Shown: one piece after another, positions 54,017 through 64,000 of the stretch
Layout of the letters: each line of letters starts with the position of its first letter
Numbering within the stretch: position 1 is the first letter of the stretch
Assembly: GCA_959347315.1 (NCBI GenBank)
Contig: OY365807.1
Location: forward strand, 13,691,818 to 13,755,817
Direction of reading: 5' to 3'
DNA length: 64,000 bases
From: Bimastos eiseni
Taxonomy: Eukaryota > Annelida > Clitellata > Crassiclitellata > Lumbricidae
Notes under the pieces: model-generated
Databases searched by the model: none
What the model saw: only the letters and a program-made list of their open reading frames with translations
Told to the model about the DNA's origin: nothing
Translations under genes and position numbers: made by a program

Positions 54017-57000
54017 GTCAGTGGCTGTTTGTGACACTGCAGCTCACTGCGATCGCCCTAGGCTCAAGAAATGTTGCCGAACGTGGTCAGATTTTGGCCA
54101 TTTACCGTTCTTAATGGACTACGACAAACGTACGACTTGCCCCGTTCTCATTGCGCCCAACAAGCCCTCACCACGCTCCTTACCGCGCTCAACATCACTC
54201 TTGATCACGATTGCTCTGTGTCCACCGCGTCTTCATCGCGACCCATCCTAGCGCATTATCTGCAAACGACGCTTTCTCTACGCCTCGGCAACGCTTACCG
54301 CGTTTCAAGTTCAACTGTGCGCCTATCACGTTCCTAGTACGATTTATCACTCTGTGGTTCAGAGGTGTAACACGGTTTTGAAAAGTGGGGAGCGTGATTT
54401 CTAAAATATTGCTTTTGCCCCCTACTTTTTGAATTTTGCCCACCCACCCTCAGAAATTTGAAAAATGGGGGCACAAATTATCTTAACAAAAGTCATCTTA
54501 AAAGTCATTGGAGAAACATAAAAAGGACCGATTTGTGGGGCACATGGGAGCACTGAGCACTAAAACTGTGGGGCTTTGCCCTCCCCAGTTTCAAAACTGG
54601 GGGACCGGTGCCCTCTGCCCTGCCCCCGATTGTTACACCCATGCTGTGGTTACTCTTTGATCACGCGGATTGCGAAAGCCGCAATCATATAAATATTGCG
54701 TTCTGAATATTCGTTCTGCAACAGTACTGACCTGCTTCGGGAACCTATAGGCTATAGGCTAGAGACACGAACAAGAAAGGCTGCCTCCAGAGAGAGAGAG
54801 AAGGCAGCCGAGCTGGGTATGTTTCTGGAAGAAGGATGCTTGATCCTCCATGCACAGAGAAGAGATTATAAGGCGACCATATGGAACGAGCAAGAAAAGT
54901 TTGTTAAATGTGTTGATTTGTATGCACTGTTGGGTGGTGTGTATATAGTGTATATTATAATACTATGGAGTCGCTGTAGTACAGAATAATAACGAAGTTT
55001 TAACTTAAAACATTATTGTGGCCCAGACTTTCTTTGAATTTTCCTAGAGCAACCCTTGACCTGAAAACTGCTGGTGACCATTGCTTTGCGCTTTTAGTTT
55101 CAGCATTTGTCACTGAAGGATGAGGCCAAGACTGGTGGAGCAGAGGCCTGTGAAAAGGCAAAAGAAAGCAAACAAGGAGAGGAAAACGTAAAACTATGGA
55201 AGAAGGGTGCCACAGCGGAGCAGAAGGCAGAAGAGATCATATGGAAAGAAAAGAGATTATTGTTCTTTGACCTTGAGACAACTGGATTAGGTCAGTCATC
55301 TTCCTCATCACCACAGATTTCATAGTTTCACTTTTCATGCACATGTGGAGAATTTCGGAATATGTTTTATAACAGACGGAGATATGAGTTGGTGATTAGA
55401 ATTGACCATTCCGAATTAAATGGCCGATTTTGAATGGCCCGATGAATGATTTAAGGAAATCGTATTATTTCACAAGTGAAGATATGACCAATAAATTGCG
55501 ATACATGTATGCTGTTTCGTATGCTATAGAGTGGCTGTGAAAGGCAGAATTGAGAATTTACAGCATTAGGGAGACTGTTAAATGGTTCACTGCAGTTTCA
55601 GTGAGGCAGTCCAAATCTGCCGAAGAGCTAACACTGAATAGCAGACTCTTAGCAAGGGCGGATATAGGGTCCACTTGGTAGCAAAATTCTTTTATGAATA
55701 TAAAACCCGCGACACCAGGCAATGATGTTTTACATCATTGCCTGGTGTCGCGGGTTTCTCTCTCGCCAGCTCCTTCTTCTAGATGACGAGATTACCGCCG
55801 GTTCTTTTCCTCAATTCACCAAGCTCAGCAACACGACACACTGGATGGTTTTAATATATATATATATTTAATGATACACATCACTCATCCTATCTACACT
55901 TACTAGAGTTATTAGTGTCCTTTAGAAATGTTTCCCTGGTTTATGTTGGAGACGGGGTTCCCCAACTACGTTGATTGCCCTTATCGTCAGAACGATCTAA
56001 CGTCTCCTCCAGTTCCAAAAACAAGTCCCTGTTACTTCTTTGCTACACCATATGAACCCTTCTGGAGGCGATTTCCTTCGCCACCCCAAACGCAAAACTC
56101 GTATCTCTATTGGACGACAGATCGCCTGCTGAAACTATTACTAAACCTGGTTGGTCAGATCTTGGTGTCCCTAGCATAACGTGCTGTGCTGGGTCACCTG
56201 TATGCTGATGACGTCCAAGCCTACCTACATTGCATGGCTTCTAATGCCTCTACTGTTGTTCGGGCAATGAGCCTAACGCTGGATGCCCTCGAGACTTAGA
56301 TGGCGTCAAACCGCCTGCAACTCAACCCCCAAAAAACAATTTATCTGGCTTGGCACTCGCCAGCAGCTTATGAAGCTTGATCTAACTGCCATTACTCCTG
56401 ATTTCCCCCTCTTTGCATTTTCCTCTGTTGTTCGGGACCTTGGAGTCATGTTAGACCAAGAGCTCACCTTTGCCTCTCATATTCACCGTCTTTGCCGTGA
56501 TTCATACTACCAGTTGCGTCAGCTTCGAACTGTTTCCCGCTCGCTAACTCCAGACGCCACAGCTACCCTTGTTCACGCCTTCATTACTGCCCGACTGGAT
56601 TACTGTTGTGCACTCTATGCAGGCCTTCCAGCTGGGCGTTTGCGGTGCCTGGAGCGGGTTCTGCCTTCTGCTGCACGTCTTGTTGGACGCATTCCTAAAT
56701 TTGGCCATGTATCCGGCTATATGCTGGATGTGCTGCACTGGCTCCCCCTCCAACAGCGAATCTCGTACCGTATCATCTCTTTGGTATGGCGGTCCTTGCT
56801 ACGTCTCGCCCCTGCCTATCTTCGCGATCTCTGTTACTCTACTTTGAGTGTACTGGGTCGCCGCTCTCTACGCTCTACTGAGCGAGGCATGCTCATTGTC
56901 CCATTTGCCCGTACAACTACCATAACAGAATCGTGCCTTCTCAGTGGTTGGCCCTTCGCTCTGGAACATGCTGCCGTTGGCGTTACGGTTGTCACCAAGG

Positions 57001-59309
57001 GTCCACTCAGTATATACGTGCCTTAAAACTGTTTATTTTAAACGTGCTTGAGTAGGGAGCGCTCCTGAGTAGTACCCTTGAAGGGGCGCTATATAAATCT
57101 CTGTAAGGAATGAATGAATGAACGTCATATATCACTCGAGGCGTACAGTTAATGTTTGACTAGCGGCTGTTATGGCTAGGCCTTGTTAGTGTCATAGACA
57201 GGCAATAGGTTCCAGGGATCGAGTTACATTATTATAGTTATACCGCCTAATAGGTTGCGCCGTTCGTATCGGAATTGTCCCTTATTCTTGATCAGTGTCA
57301 ACAAGCCGGTTCAGACCAGATCTTCAGCTGGTTCGTGAATTTCTTGGGTCGCAGAGATGGGAGGGGCAGGCGGCTCTAACGTCTGCCTCGAGGTGTCAGG
57401 TTTCGTTGCTTGACACTACGTTGATCTTTGCCTACTTCTCGCCGTCTGTATTGAGGCCGTGTGCCTCCGGCGAAACCCATTGATGTCTCCCCTTTCAGGT
57501 TTCAGGTAGCCCTGTTCATACGTAGTCCTCCCACGCCTCTGCTGTCGGTCGATGACTTTTATATAGCGTCATCGTCCAGAGTTTCGCACGTGACATTCCC
57601 TCCAACCTTCAGATAAAATGTCATCGGCGTTTTTCCTCCGTTGTTCGTTCCTTTCGTTCGTCGTCAGCTCGTCAAACAGAGAAAAAAGAAAACATAGTGA
57701 TTACTGTACAATATATACAATGCAATCGTAAGGCCTCGGACCCCGTTACTGGTAGTCCAATTGGCTAATATTCCTCGGCTCCAGGTGCGAGACAGGTGGT
57801 CCGCAGCAATATTTTTGGATCCAGACCTGAACTTAAATTCTAATTTAAATTCCTGCAGGGCTAGGACCCATCTCATTAGTTTCAAACTCTTATGAACTGC
57901 TTATGTGAGGAAAGACAGAGGAAAGACAGAGGACACTGATCAAGAATAAGGGACAATTCCGATACGAACGGCGCAACCTATTAGGCGGTATAACTATAAT
58001 AATGTGATCAGAATAGAGAGTTATGTCTGATAGGAAGATCCATGTCTTGAATTTCTTAAGCGTCCAATTCACAGCGTAGGACTCGCGTTCAATGGTCGAA
58101 TAATACTCTGCATACAGAGCAGTCATCTCTAGATTGGATTTCAACTGTTGAAGATATTCTTCCGGGGATTTTCAAATGCTGAATGGTAATTCTCGCTGCC
58201 CCGCCCATGACTCCTTCAAGATGCTGAGGGGTCCCCTGGGCAATGTTCCATAGACCAATGTAAATGGGCTGATGTGGGTTGTGGCTGATGGACGTTCCCT
58301 TAGACTCCACAATACCAAGGGTAGCAACTTATGCCAATCCCGTGGATTGCCTTGGCATAATTTGTAAATCATTCCCTTTAAGCTCGAATTGGCCCTTTCG
58401 ACCGTTCCGTTGGCCTCTGGATGTCCGGGGATATGAAACCTCGGGGTACATCCTAGACGTGTTAAAACTTGTCGTGGTACCTCTGTTGGGAACAAAGTGT
58501 GTGGTGGATGACATAGTCCACTGGTATATATGAGTACCCAGAGAAGAAGATCCCCAAGGACGAATGATGGAACTCGTCAATGAAATATTTAGAGATGGCG
58601 TCCTGAGAAAAATACCAAGGGGATGGAAATGGGAGATCTCATTTTTATAAAGCCAAAGGGATATCCAAGATGAAGCCGATGTAATGTTGCGTCAAAGAAT
58701 TAATTGAATTCACAGATCATTTATTTTTGTAAGCTCAGTGATGTAACTTCAACTCTATGATGTTTTTTTGCAGAAACGGACTGTGATATCGTTCAGATTT
58801 CTGCAATACTCGGCTGTAGAGCATTTGACCAGTACGTTTTTCCAACTAAGAATATCAATCCTTTTGCATCACGATCAAACAAAATAACAGTGAAGGATGG
58901 TGAATTGTATTACAAGAAAAACCGAGTGATGTCTATTGGCGCAAAGGAAGCAATGGAATCTTTTGTCGGCTTCCTCAAAGAGACTGGCGAGCAGGTAGTG
59001 CTTGTTGCCCACAATGGATTCCGGTTTGATGTACCGCACCTGTTGACGGTCATGGATTCGGTTGGAGTTCAACTGCCGTCCAACATCGATGGATTTCTAG
59101 ACAGCCTGTTGCTTGCCAAGATGTGCTACCCAAGTAGAAAGTCGTACAGTCAGCCAAATCTGGTGTCTGATATTCTCGGGGTCACTTACGAGGCACACAA
59201 CGCAGCTGCAGATGTGGAGGCCCTGCAGTCTTTAGTTAGTGCCATGTTAAGAGATAGAGGAGACTCAGAACAGGTTGTTTGGGGAAAATGCTTCAAACCA
59301 AGAAGTTGA
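53999..59309 (+). CDS. DEDDh 3'-5' exonuclease, TREX/PML-exonuclease-like, 3 exons
   Basis: Exons 53999-54016, 55098-55290 and 58774-59309 give 248 aa plus stop TGA (59307-59309). Exo I: LLFFDLETTGL with D64 and E66. Exo II: LVAHNGFRFDVPHL with H150, N151 and D156. Exo III: EAHNAAADVEAL with H212 and D217. All DEDDh metal and base residues are present, so an active 3'-5' exonuclease on DNA or RNA is predicted. The stretch NLVSDILGVTYEAHNAAADV resembles the exonuclease-like C-terminal domain of PML and fish relatives more than TREX1, as far as I recall. Residues 7-58 are Lys/Glu-rich with no domain. There is no transmembrane tail. The ATG follows an in-frame stop (TAG, 53972-53974). The exon 2 acceptor may instead be six bases later (same frame). 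An AATAAA lies seven bases after the stop. Confidence 0.9.
54017..55097 (+). other. Exonuclease intron 1
   Basis: It holds the hAT-type element at 54360-54643. Several open frames (54071-54337, 54696-54989) have no recognisable content; I treat them as chance. Confidence 0.5.
54360..54643. mobile_element. hAT-type MITE, 284 bp, 8-bp TSD
   Basis: Ends CAGAGGTGTAACACGG and, inverted, CATGGGTGTAACAATCGG. Flanked by CTGTGGTT at 54352-54359 and 54644-54651. Its reverse complement matches the copy at 59541-59720. It lies in exonuclease intron 1. Confidence 0.9.
55098..55290 (+). CDS. Exonuclease exon 2, charged N-terminus and Exo I
   Basis: Acceptor GCGCTTTTAG (or TTTCAG six bases on), donor GTCAGT, ending in phase 1. 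It encodes the Lys/Glu-rich segment and RLLFFDLETTGL with the two metal-binding acids D64 and E66. Confidence 0.92.
55703..55757. repeat. Perfect 25-bp stem hairpin, 5-nt loop
   Basis: AAACCCGCGACACCAGGCAA through TGATG (55703-55727), loop TTTTA, then the exact reverse complement (55733-55757). No mismatch at all. It lies in exonuclease intron 2 with no matching flanking element. Confidence 0.95.
56180..57124 (+). mobile_element. L2/CR1-like LINE, 5'-truncated
   Basis: It reads HLYADDVQAYL (RT catalytic YADD at 56201-56212). A stop follows (TAG 56297-56299), then a one-base shift near 56325-56337, then a long open run to 57026: LGVMLDQELTF, ARLDYCCALYAGLP, SAARLVGRIPKFGHVS, LHWLPLQQRISYRI, LAPAYLRDL. 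These are RT C-terminal motifs of L2/CR1 LINEs. The 3' end GGGGCGCTATATAAATCTC with a GAATGAATGAAC tail ends at about 57122. Dead copy. Confidence 0.9.
57226..57600 (-). mobile_element. LTR-like region of the Gypsy element
   Basis: On the minus strand it opens TGTCACGTGCGAAACTC (about 57590) and has a TATA-like GACGCTATATAAAAGTC (about 57550-57567), as in a U3/R promoter. Its 3' part, 57226-57299, recurs inverted at 57932-58005. I cannot fix the LTR end. Confidence 0.55.
57226..58005. repeat. 74-bp inverted repeat pair
   Basis: 57226-57299 and 57932-58005 are exact reverse complements over 74 bases (starting GACACTGATCAAGAATAAGG on the + strand of the second copy). They enclose the LTR-like region and part of the RNase H. 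Confidence 0.92.
57664..58144 (-). pseudogene. Gypsy RNase H fragment, split
   Basis: Minus-strand text: YSTIERESYAVNWTLKKFKT, then LYSDH, broken by an inverted LTR scrap (58005-57932), then LKLMRWVLALQEFKLEF and GSKNIAADHLSRTW. Both halves are classic Gypsy RNase H. The break separates TDH-like from LMRW-like motifs. Confidence 0.85.
58172..58580 (-). pseudogene. Gypsy integrase fragment
   Basis: Minus-strand text: LTRLGCTPRFHIPGHPEANG, TVERANSSLKGMIYKLCQG, DWHKLLPLVLWSLRERPSA and SPFTLVYGTLPRGPL. This is the integrase core with the YHPQ-NG-VER type motif and the catalytic Glu. On this strand it lies 5' of the RNase H, the reverse of the normal Gypsy order. Confidence 0.85.
58774..59309 (+). 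CDS. Exonuclease exon 3, Exo II, Exo III and stop
   Basis: Acceptor GTTTTTTTGCAG. It opens ETDCDIVQISA, as expected straight after Exo I, and runs in one open frame through HNGFRFD and HNAAADV to the stop. It lies only a few hundred bases from dense transposon debris but is itself intact. Confidence 0.96.
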
Positions 59310-59540
59310 TCTGAAAATAAACAATGAGTTAGATAGGCTGTAAAATCCAACTAACATTGAAAGTGGAGATAAGCAAGATGGTATTCTTTCTCCGCTCTTT
59401 TAATATACACTACGAATGTGATTTTAAATGCTCTGGAAGTCTCAGATATTGCCACATTGTTCATACCTATGTATGGTGAGTTGTTTATGCAGATGACATT
59501 ACGCTGCTATCATGCTTCGTAGAGCTTGGCTAGTTAAGAC
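59310..59540 (+). other. 3' flank of the exonuclease gene
   Basis: An AATAAA at 59316-59321 could be the poly(A) signal, though it is unusually near the stop. At 59485-59510 text like VVYADDITLLS reads as LINE RT. Otherwise nothing. Confidence 0.4.
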
Positions 59541-59720
59541 CAGGGTGTAACAAGAGGGGGGCAGAGGACACCGCCCCCCCCCCCCAGTTTCAAAACTGAG
59601 GGGGCCTACGAGTTTTAGTGCTCGGTCCCTCCCATGTTCCCTCAAATCGGTTCCTTTTTATGTTTAGCCAATGGCTTTTTAAGATTAAAATTTCTGGGGG
59701 GGGAGGGAAATTCACCTCTG
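59541..59720. mobile_element. hAT-type MITE, shortened second copy
   Basis: Starts CAGGGTGTAACAAGAGGGG and shares about 150 bp with the reverse complement of 54360-54643 (CAGTTTCAAAACTG, GAGTTTTAGTGCTC, AAATCGGTTCCTTTTTATG). It ends CCTCTG. Flanks GTTAAGAC and CTTAAGAC agree at 7 of 8 bases. An inner part seems lost. Confidence 0.8.
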
Positions 59721-59759
59721 CTTAAGACCAATCTTTAGGCGTGGGAAAGTGTCAGCATA

Positions 59760-60915
59760 CAGAGCGGGCCATTAAAAAGTAATCCCCTCAGGTGTTTTGC
59801 TAATATTTCGGCCAAAAGTAGAGATTAATAAATGAAATTGTACAGGCTCAAAACCAATTCATATCTGCATATAACATCCAATTTTGATTAAAATATTTTG
59901 AACAGAACAAACGATATGTCGCCTTTAGTGAGTCCAACCGCGGTTTTTTGATGATAAAAAAACATTCAACGCAGGAGAAAGTAAGAAAAATGATTTTATG
60001 AAATAACTTCTCAAGTTGTTGTTGCAAAGCAAATTTCAGAATTATTATTATTATCGAGAAGAGAAACGAGAAACCAGCGTATATGGACATCACTTTGACA
60101 TCACTTAGCGAGCAATCGATCGAATTGGTAAATAAACATCGCTTTCCGTCGTGTCGCTGGGTAGATTATTATCACCTAGACTTGAATGCCACTCAGCACT
60201 GCTATGCCGGCTGAATGTTCGCGAGACGAGGCGTGTGTTACTCACGGATGAGAAGAACTTCTACCTCAACCCGCCAAACAGCAACCAATACAATCGTACT
60301 TGGTCCAGCGCGATAAGAAATTAGATGTCAAACCTGGTCGACTGATTGTTCAACGCAAGAAGTTCGCTCCACGTGTTATGGTATCAGCTGGTGTTTGTTT
60401 TGTTTGCAAAAGTCAATTTCATCTTGTTGATGAGAAAGACAAAGTGGATGCTGTATTTTACGTTGGTAGCCGCTTCTACAATTGATATCTAATTGCAAGT
60501 ATCTGTTGCCAGCTGGAATCATCTTTCAACATGACGAGGCACCAGCGCATACTGCTCGCCTCACGCAAGATTGGCACAAGGTCAGTTGCCTTGGGTTTAA
60601 TTGAGAAAGACCAATGGACCCCAAGCTCACCGGACTTGAACCCATTGGATTATCACGTGTGGAGAGCTATGCTCAAGAAATACCTCAATCTGTGACCAAA
60701 GCCAGCGTTTAATGTTCTTCGACCGTTCAAAAACCTTGGTTGAACTCATTAAAAGTGATATAAATTTTATTCTATTTTAAATATTTCATTTAAATTTGGC
60801 CATTATGTGCAGGTATGAATTGGTTTTTGCGCCTATAAAATTTCATTTACTAACCTCCTTTGGCTGAAATATCAGCAAAATACATCAGGGGATTACTTTT
60901 TAATGGCCTACCCTG
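59760..60915 (+). mobile_element. mariner-like element with about 115-bp inverted ends and TA duplication
   Basis: The left end CAGAGCGGGCCATTAAAAAG and the right end, inverted, CAGGGTAGGCCATTAAAAAG match on over about 115 bp. Each side is flanked by TA (59758-59759 and 60916-60917), the target duplication of Tc1/mariner elements. A broken transposase is inside. At 1156 bp it is near the usual mariner size. Confidence 0.92.
60225..60715 (+). pseudogene. mariner transposase, broken
   Basis: In order, in several frames: RVLLTDEKNFYLNPPNSNQY (first catalytic Asp), QHDEAPAHTARLTQDWHK (second), SSPDLNPLDYHVWRAMLK (third). The second and third Asp lie 100 bases apart, a few bases short of the 105 expected for D34D. 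Stops and shifts throughout; the N-terminal DNA-binding part is not visible. Confidence 0.88.
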
Positions 60916-61867
60916 TAGATCTTGTACAGAGTGAGACGTAGTTACATAGATATCTCTTTTCTCTCCTCCGTCATGCAAGGTCGACGGCGGTCTGCCTAAT
61001 CTGTATTGCCTGCCTAGGTTTAGTCCCAAACTACATGCATACTTCGCCTGCGGAGCAAGTGTTTTGCTTGTATCACAACAATAGGCAGTAGCAGTAGGTC
61101 TATCTTTTGGAACCCGACATCTTGGGAAACACAATGAAATAATCTGCAAAATAGTCGGCAAAATAATCGTCCAAATAATCGGGTATCGGCAAATGAAAAA
61201 TTGGCAATAATCGGTATCGGCATAATCGGCAAAAAGTGATATCGGTACTGCTCTATCAGAAAGGTGCAGAATTTAGTGTAAAACTGATTGCCAACAAATC
61301 AGTTGTCCTGTGTCGATCCTTTGTGTTATTACAATACTGTGATGGTCCTCAGTTCAAAATCTATTCAATGAGTGTAAGAATTTTAATATTTTGGATTATA
61401 CTTTTGTTTCCTGCAAAAAAATAAAATGGATGTGTCTGTTGCAATTCAATGTTTTTATGCTTATGCAAACAACATATTTTGTAATTCAGAATATGTTTCA
61501 ACAGGTGAAATTGAGACTGTCGGAATCTTTTTTGTCTTATGTCTGTCCACCTACTCCTTGGAGGTCATTAACTTACCAACAACCCAAATATGTCAACTGA
61601 ATGTGTGTCGGAATACTATTTAAGTGATTTCACACAGACATTTATTTAACATTCGTCAATAGGAATCAGTGAATGACATTCAATTCTATTGTGGTCATAT
61701 GGACTTGTTTGCTATTCATATTCTACACCTACAATGTCATGCATATGCCCTCCATTGTCTTTGGTTTACATTATACATCACAACACTAGGAACATTGCTT
61801 GATAATCATTTGCTAGGATTAATTTCTACGTTCATGTCTACATTCTATTTAACGGTCATGGGCTCTC
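60916..61867. other. Intergenic, repeat-like
   Basis: ATCGG-rich text at 61145-61250 (AATAATCGG, GGTATCGGCA), like that at 34195-34260 in part. No gene recognised. Confidence 0.4.
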
Positions 61868-62167
61868 TGTGATCTCTGGCCAGTCACAATACTTAAAATC
61901 AGTTCTTATTTCCCAGACTTGCCATTACTTAATGAGGTCGTCTGATGATCTTTGTCTGATCATACCAAAATCAAGAACTGATCTTGGTAATCAAGCTTCT
62001 CCAGTTGCTGGGTCTATCTTTTGGAATTCGCTTTTTGATCCACTGTGTCGCTTGTTCTATTTCGTTCTCATCTTAGAACGTACGTCTTTCAAATTGTGTG
62101 CGAAATTGTGTACTTACCATAGTCTGCATCTTGACTTGTTCGATTGTCGTTTGAGACAGTTACTGTG
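61868..62167 (+). mobile_element. LINE RT C-terminal fragment (copy 7)
   Basis: Reads SRTDLGNQASPVAGSIFWNS, then LFDPLCRLFYF, matching the RT end motif TxLGxxSFSVAGPxxWNSLP. The frame is open for about 99 codons but it is a fragment. Confidence 0.75.
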
Positions 62168-62262
62168 AAGAGACCTTGAGCAAGTCTTTCGCGCACAATT
62201 GCTCTACAATGTAACTGCAATTGCTCTGTCAAGTAATGTGCACTTCTGAGCTCTGGGAAACT
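62168..62262 (+). mobile_element. SINE body, second copy
   Basis: CCTTGAGCAAGTCTTTCGCG, CACAATTGCTCTACAATGTA, ACTGCAATTGC and GTGCACTTCT follow the order of the copy at 52050-52136. The tRNA-like head is missing; LINE text lies directly upstream. Confidence 0.75.
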
Positions 62263-63920
62263 TAGGAAGAATTAAAGCAATGTCAACGGCAGTAATATAA
62301 CTTGTACTGCAGAGTGAGAGAGAGAGAGAGTCGTTTTTCTATTGTATGGTAGTTTAAGTTTTATGACACTGTGTGAAATCACAAATCATTAGCGTTGCCC
62401 TCCTCCTTTATTCAGGCTTGGGACTGGAACTGCCAGAGTGCAAGCAGTGGCGGAGTTCTCTCGTTCTATATCGAATAGGCCTACTACCAGCGTTTATATT
62501 TTAGTGTGGACCTCTAGCGAATATTAGCGGCACAAATGCAAAGCCGGACTTAACTGATGATACTCTAACATTTATGTACAGTGCTGCTCTCTGGTGAATA
62601 TAGAGTGCATACAAAATGTGTCCAGCTATGACCGCATCACAGTATCCCCTAACTCGTCTGTTGGTATCGCCTTCCAATTTCCCTCTTGTGAATTTAATAA
62701 ACGCAACTGGCTACCATCATTTATTTTTTTTGTTACTATTATTTATTTCTACCACTTGCCTTACCTACGTAGCTTCAGTTGGCACCTGGCAAGAATGTAA
62801 GAAGAGTTTCCAGTCTTAGTCCATATATTGAACCATCAATGTGGCCTTAGACTGTGTATGGCGTATTGTATGTTCGTGTGTCAACAAATAGGTCTAACGG
62901 TACCTCGAACCGATCGTGTTTCAATTACCCTCATTCGTTCTGCTTCCGTGTGAAGTTATTGGGATACTGTTCTAGCACTGTAGAAAAGATCAACATTGTA
63001 ATGTAATGTAAATCTTCGAGAATTTCTCAGCGCCCACAAAAATCACGTCAGGGAGACCAGCTTATTCACCGGCGCTATACCAAATCAAGTCCGCAATAGT
63101 CAATCCTCTCGTTCTTTCCGGTACCAGGTCAAAATCCGGGGATCAAGTCATTGTCGTCGTACATGACCCATATTGTCACTTGGGCCTCGTATGGAGCCTA
63201 CATGTATATCGGTGCCGGGGAACGCACATGTGCCCCCTCGGACATATGTCCCCCCGAACATTTGCCCCGGACAATTGCCCCCTCCCTATTTTGGGTAGGA
63301 CATTTGCTCCCCCGAATGATAACAAGTTATATATTTAACTGCCATTATGTAAAATAAATGAAAACAAACAACTAATTATCGTGTCGTACAGGAGAAAAAA
63401 TAAGTCCAGTTCTGAATCTTTAATTGTCTTGCTGGATGCATGTATATACTGCATACAGTCCGTGACACGTTTAATAAGCGGTGAAGGTAGTAAGCAGCGT
63501 CAGTTGGCTACCAAACCGTCTGTGACACGCGAATCATCCTCTGTTAATACGAGTGAGAGTGGGTGAATACCTCTATAAAGATGAAAATCTCAGAATATAA
63601 GCGGTGAAGGTCCCCTAGTAAGTATGCTTACAGTTGGTTAACAGTCAGTAGTACAAAATAATCATGTCTCTGGGAGTGCATAAGTGAAGAACACGGAGAG
63701 CAATTAACAGTTTTTGAAACCAAAGCAATATCTCAACCCTCAAAAAATAGATATTTAACAGGTCTGGTAACATGTAGCCGACATGGACACATCCATGCAC
63801 ACACACACACAAGCATGCACGCATAATTTGGGCGAGCACTGGGTCTACACTGGGGACAAGGCTTAGTGGTGTTTGCATTCTATTTAATGTCTTACCGACG
63901 TAATACTTCGGCCTCATTCA
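62263..63920. other. Intergenic, repeat-rich
   Basis: It has the dispersed phrase CCTCCTTTATTCAGGCTTGG (62401-62420), a GACATTTGCCCCC-type repeat at 63215-63320, and two copies of ATAAGCGGTGAAGGT (63473-63487 and 63598-63612). No gene. Confidence 0.45.
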
Positions 63921-64000
63921 GTTTCCTCCCTCCGTCCATTTAGTTCCTCTTGGTTCCCCCGACTTCGCCGTCCCAGAATTGCTTTGGCCCAGCCTCGATC
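63921..64000 (+). mobile_element. LINE fragment cut by the window edge (copy 8)
   Basis: CCCAGAATTGCTTTGGCCCA and GCCTCGATC line up with 6070-6100 and 9305-9335 of the same LINE family. It continues past the window. Confidence 0.65.

Larger units (their letters stand above)
55291..58773 (+). other. Exonuclease intron 2, packed with transposon debris
   Basis: In order: AT-rich DNA, a perfect hairpin (55703-55757), an L2/CR1-like LINE fragment (56180-57124, +), an LTR-like region (57226-57600), Gypsy RNase H pieces (57664-58144, minus) and a Gypsy integrase piece (58172-58580, minus). The gene frame jumps the whole block. Confidence 0.8.

Noticed and set aside
55703..55757. miRNA gene at the perfect hairpin
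   Set aside because: A 25-bp perfect stem with a 5-nt loop does not have the shape of a normal animal miRNA precursor; kept only as an unexplained hairpin.
56544..56847. Extra frames over the LINE fragment
   Set aside because: Shadows of the reverse-transcriptase frame at 56330-57026.

Overview
This is eukaryotic nuclear DNA, AT-rich by eye and full of microsatellites and decayed transposons. Both recognisable genes are split by GT-AG introns. The class IIa histone deacetylase keeps a catalytic tyrosine where, as I recall, vertebrate HDAC4/5/7/9 carry histidine. With the L2/CR1-like LINEs and the dense hAT and mariner debris, this points to an invertebrate animal, perhaps a marine one. I cannot place the phylum. 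A 200-base N gap lies at 31301-31500.

Layout. 1-1770: low-complexity upstream DNA. 1771-2165: CpG-rich block, a candidate promoter and first coding exon. 2156-39826 (+): one HDAC4/5/7/9-type gene that I could assemble as 23 exons (22 firmly). All phases agree and the reading frame is 1021 codons plus stop. Its introns hold LINE fragments, microsatellites, two hAT-type non-autonomous elements with 8-bp target duplications, and decaying tandem arrays. 39827-53961: no gene that I can support. This stretch holds a probable HDAC 3' UTR, a large foldback element (44145-44929), a small hAT MITE (49571-49723), a tRNA-derived SINE and some CpG-rich but unassigned DNA. 53962-59309 (+): a 3-exon gene for a 248-aa DEDDh 3'-5' exonuclease of the TREX/PML-exonuclease kind. 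Its second intron is packed with an L2/CR1 reverse-transcriptase fragment, a scrambled Gypsy element, an inverted LTR fragment and a perfect 25-bp hairpin. 59310-64000: MITE copy, a mariner-like element with long terminal inverted repeats and a TA duplication (59760-60915), LINE and SINE fragments.

How the parts relate. The deacetylase has every class IIa part: Q-rich coiled coil, MEF2-binding helix, serine sites of the 14-3-3 type, structural zinc knuckle, catalytic domain and a C-terminal export-like tail. It should be a signal-controlled transcriptional corepressor. The exonuclease stands on the same strand about 14 kb downstream; nothing in the sequence links the two functionally. I found no convincing new biological system. 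The observations most worth checking are the active-site tyrosine, the exonuclease family, the foldback element, the perfect hairpin and the scrambled Gypsy intron.
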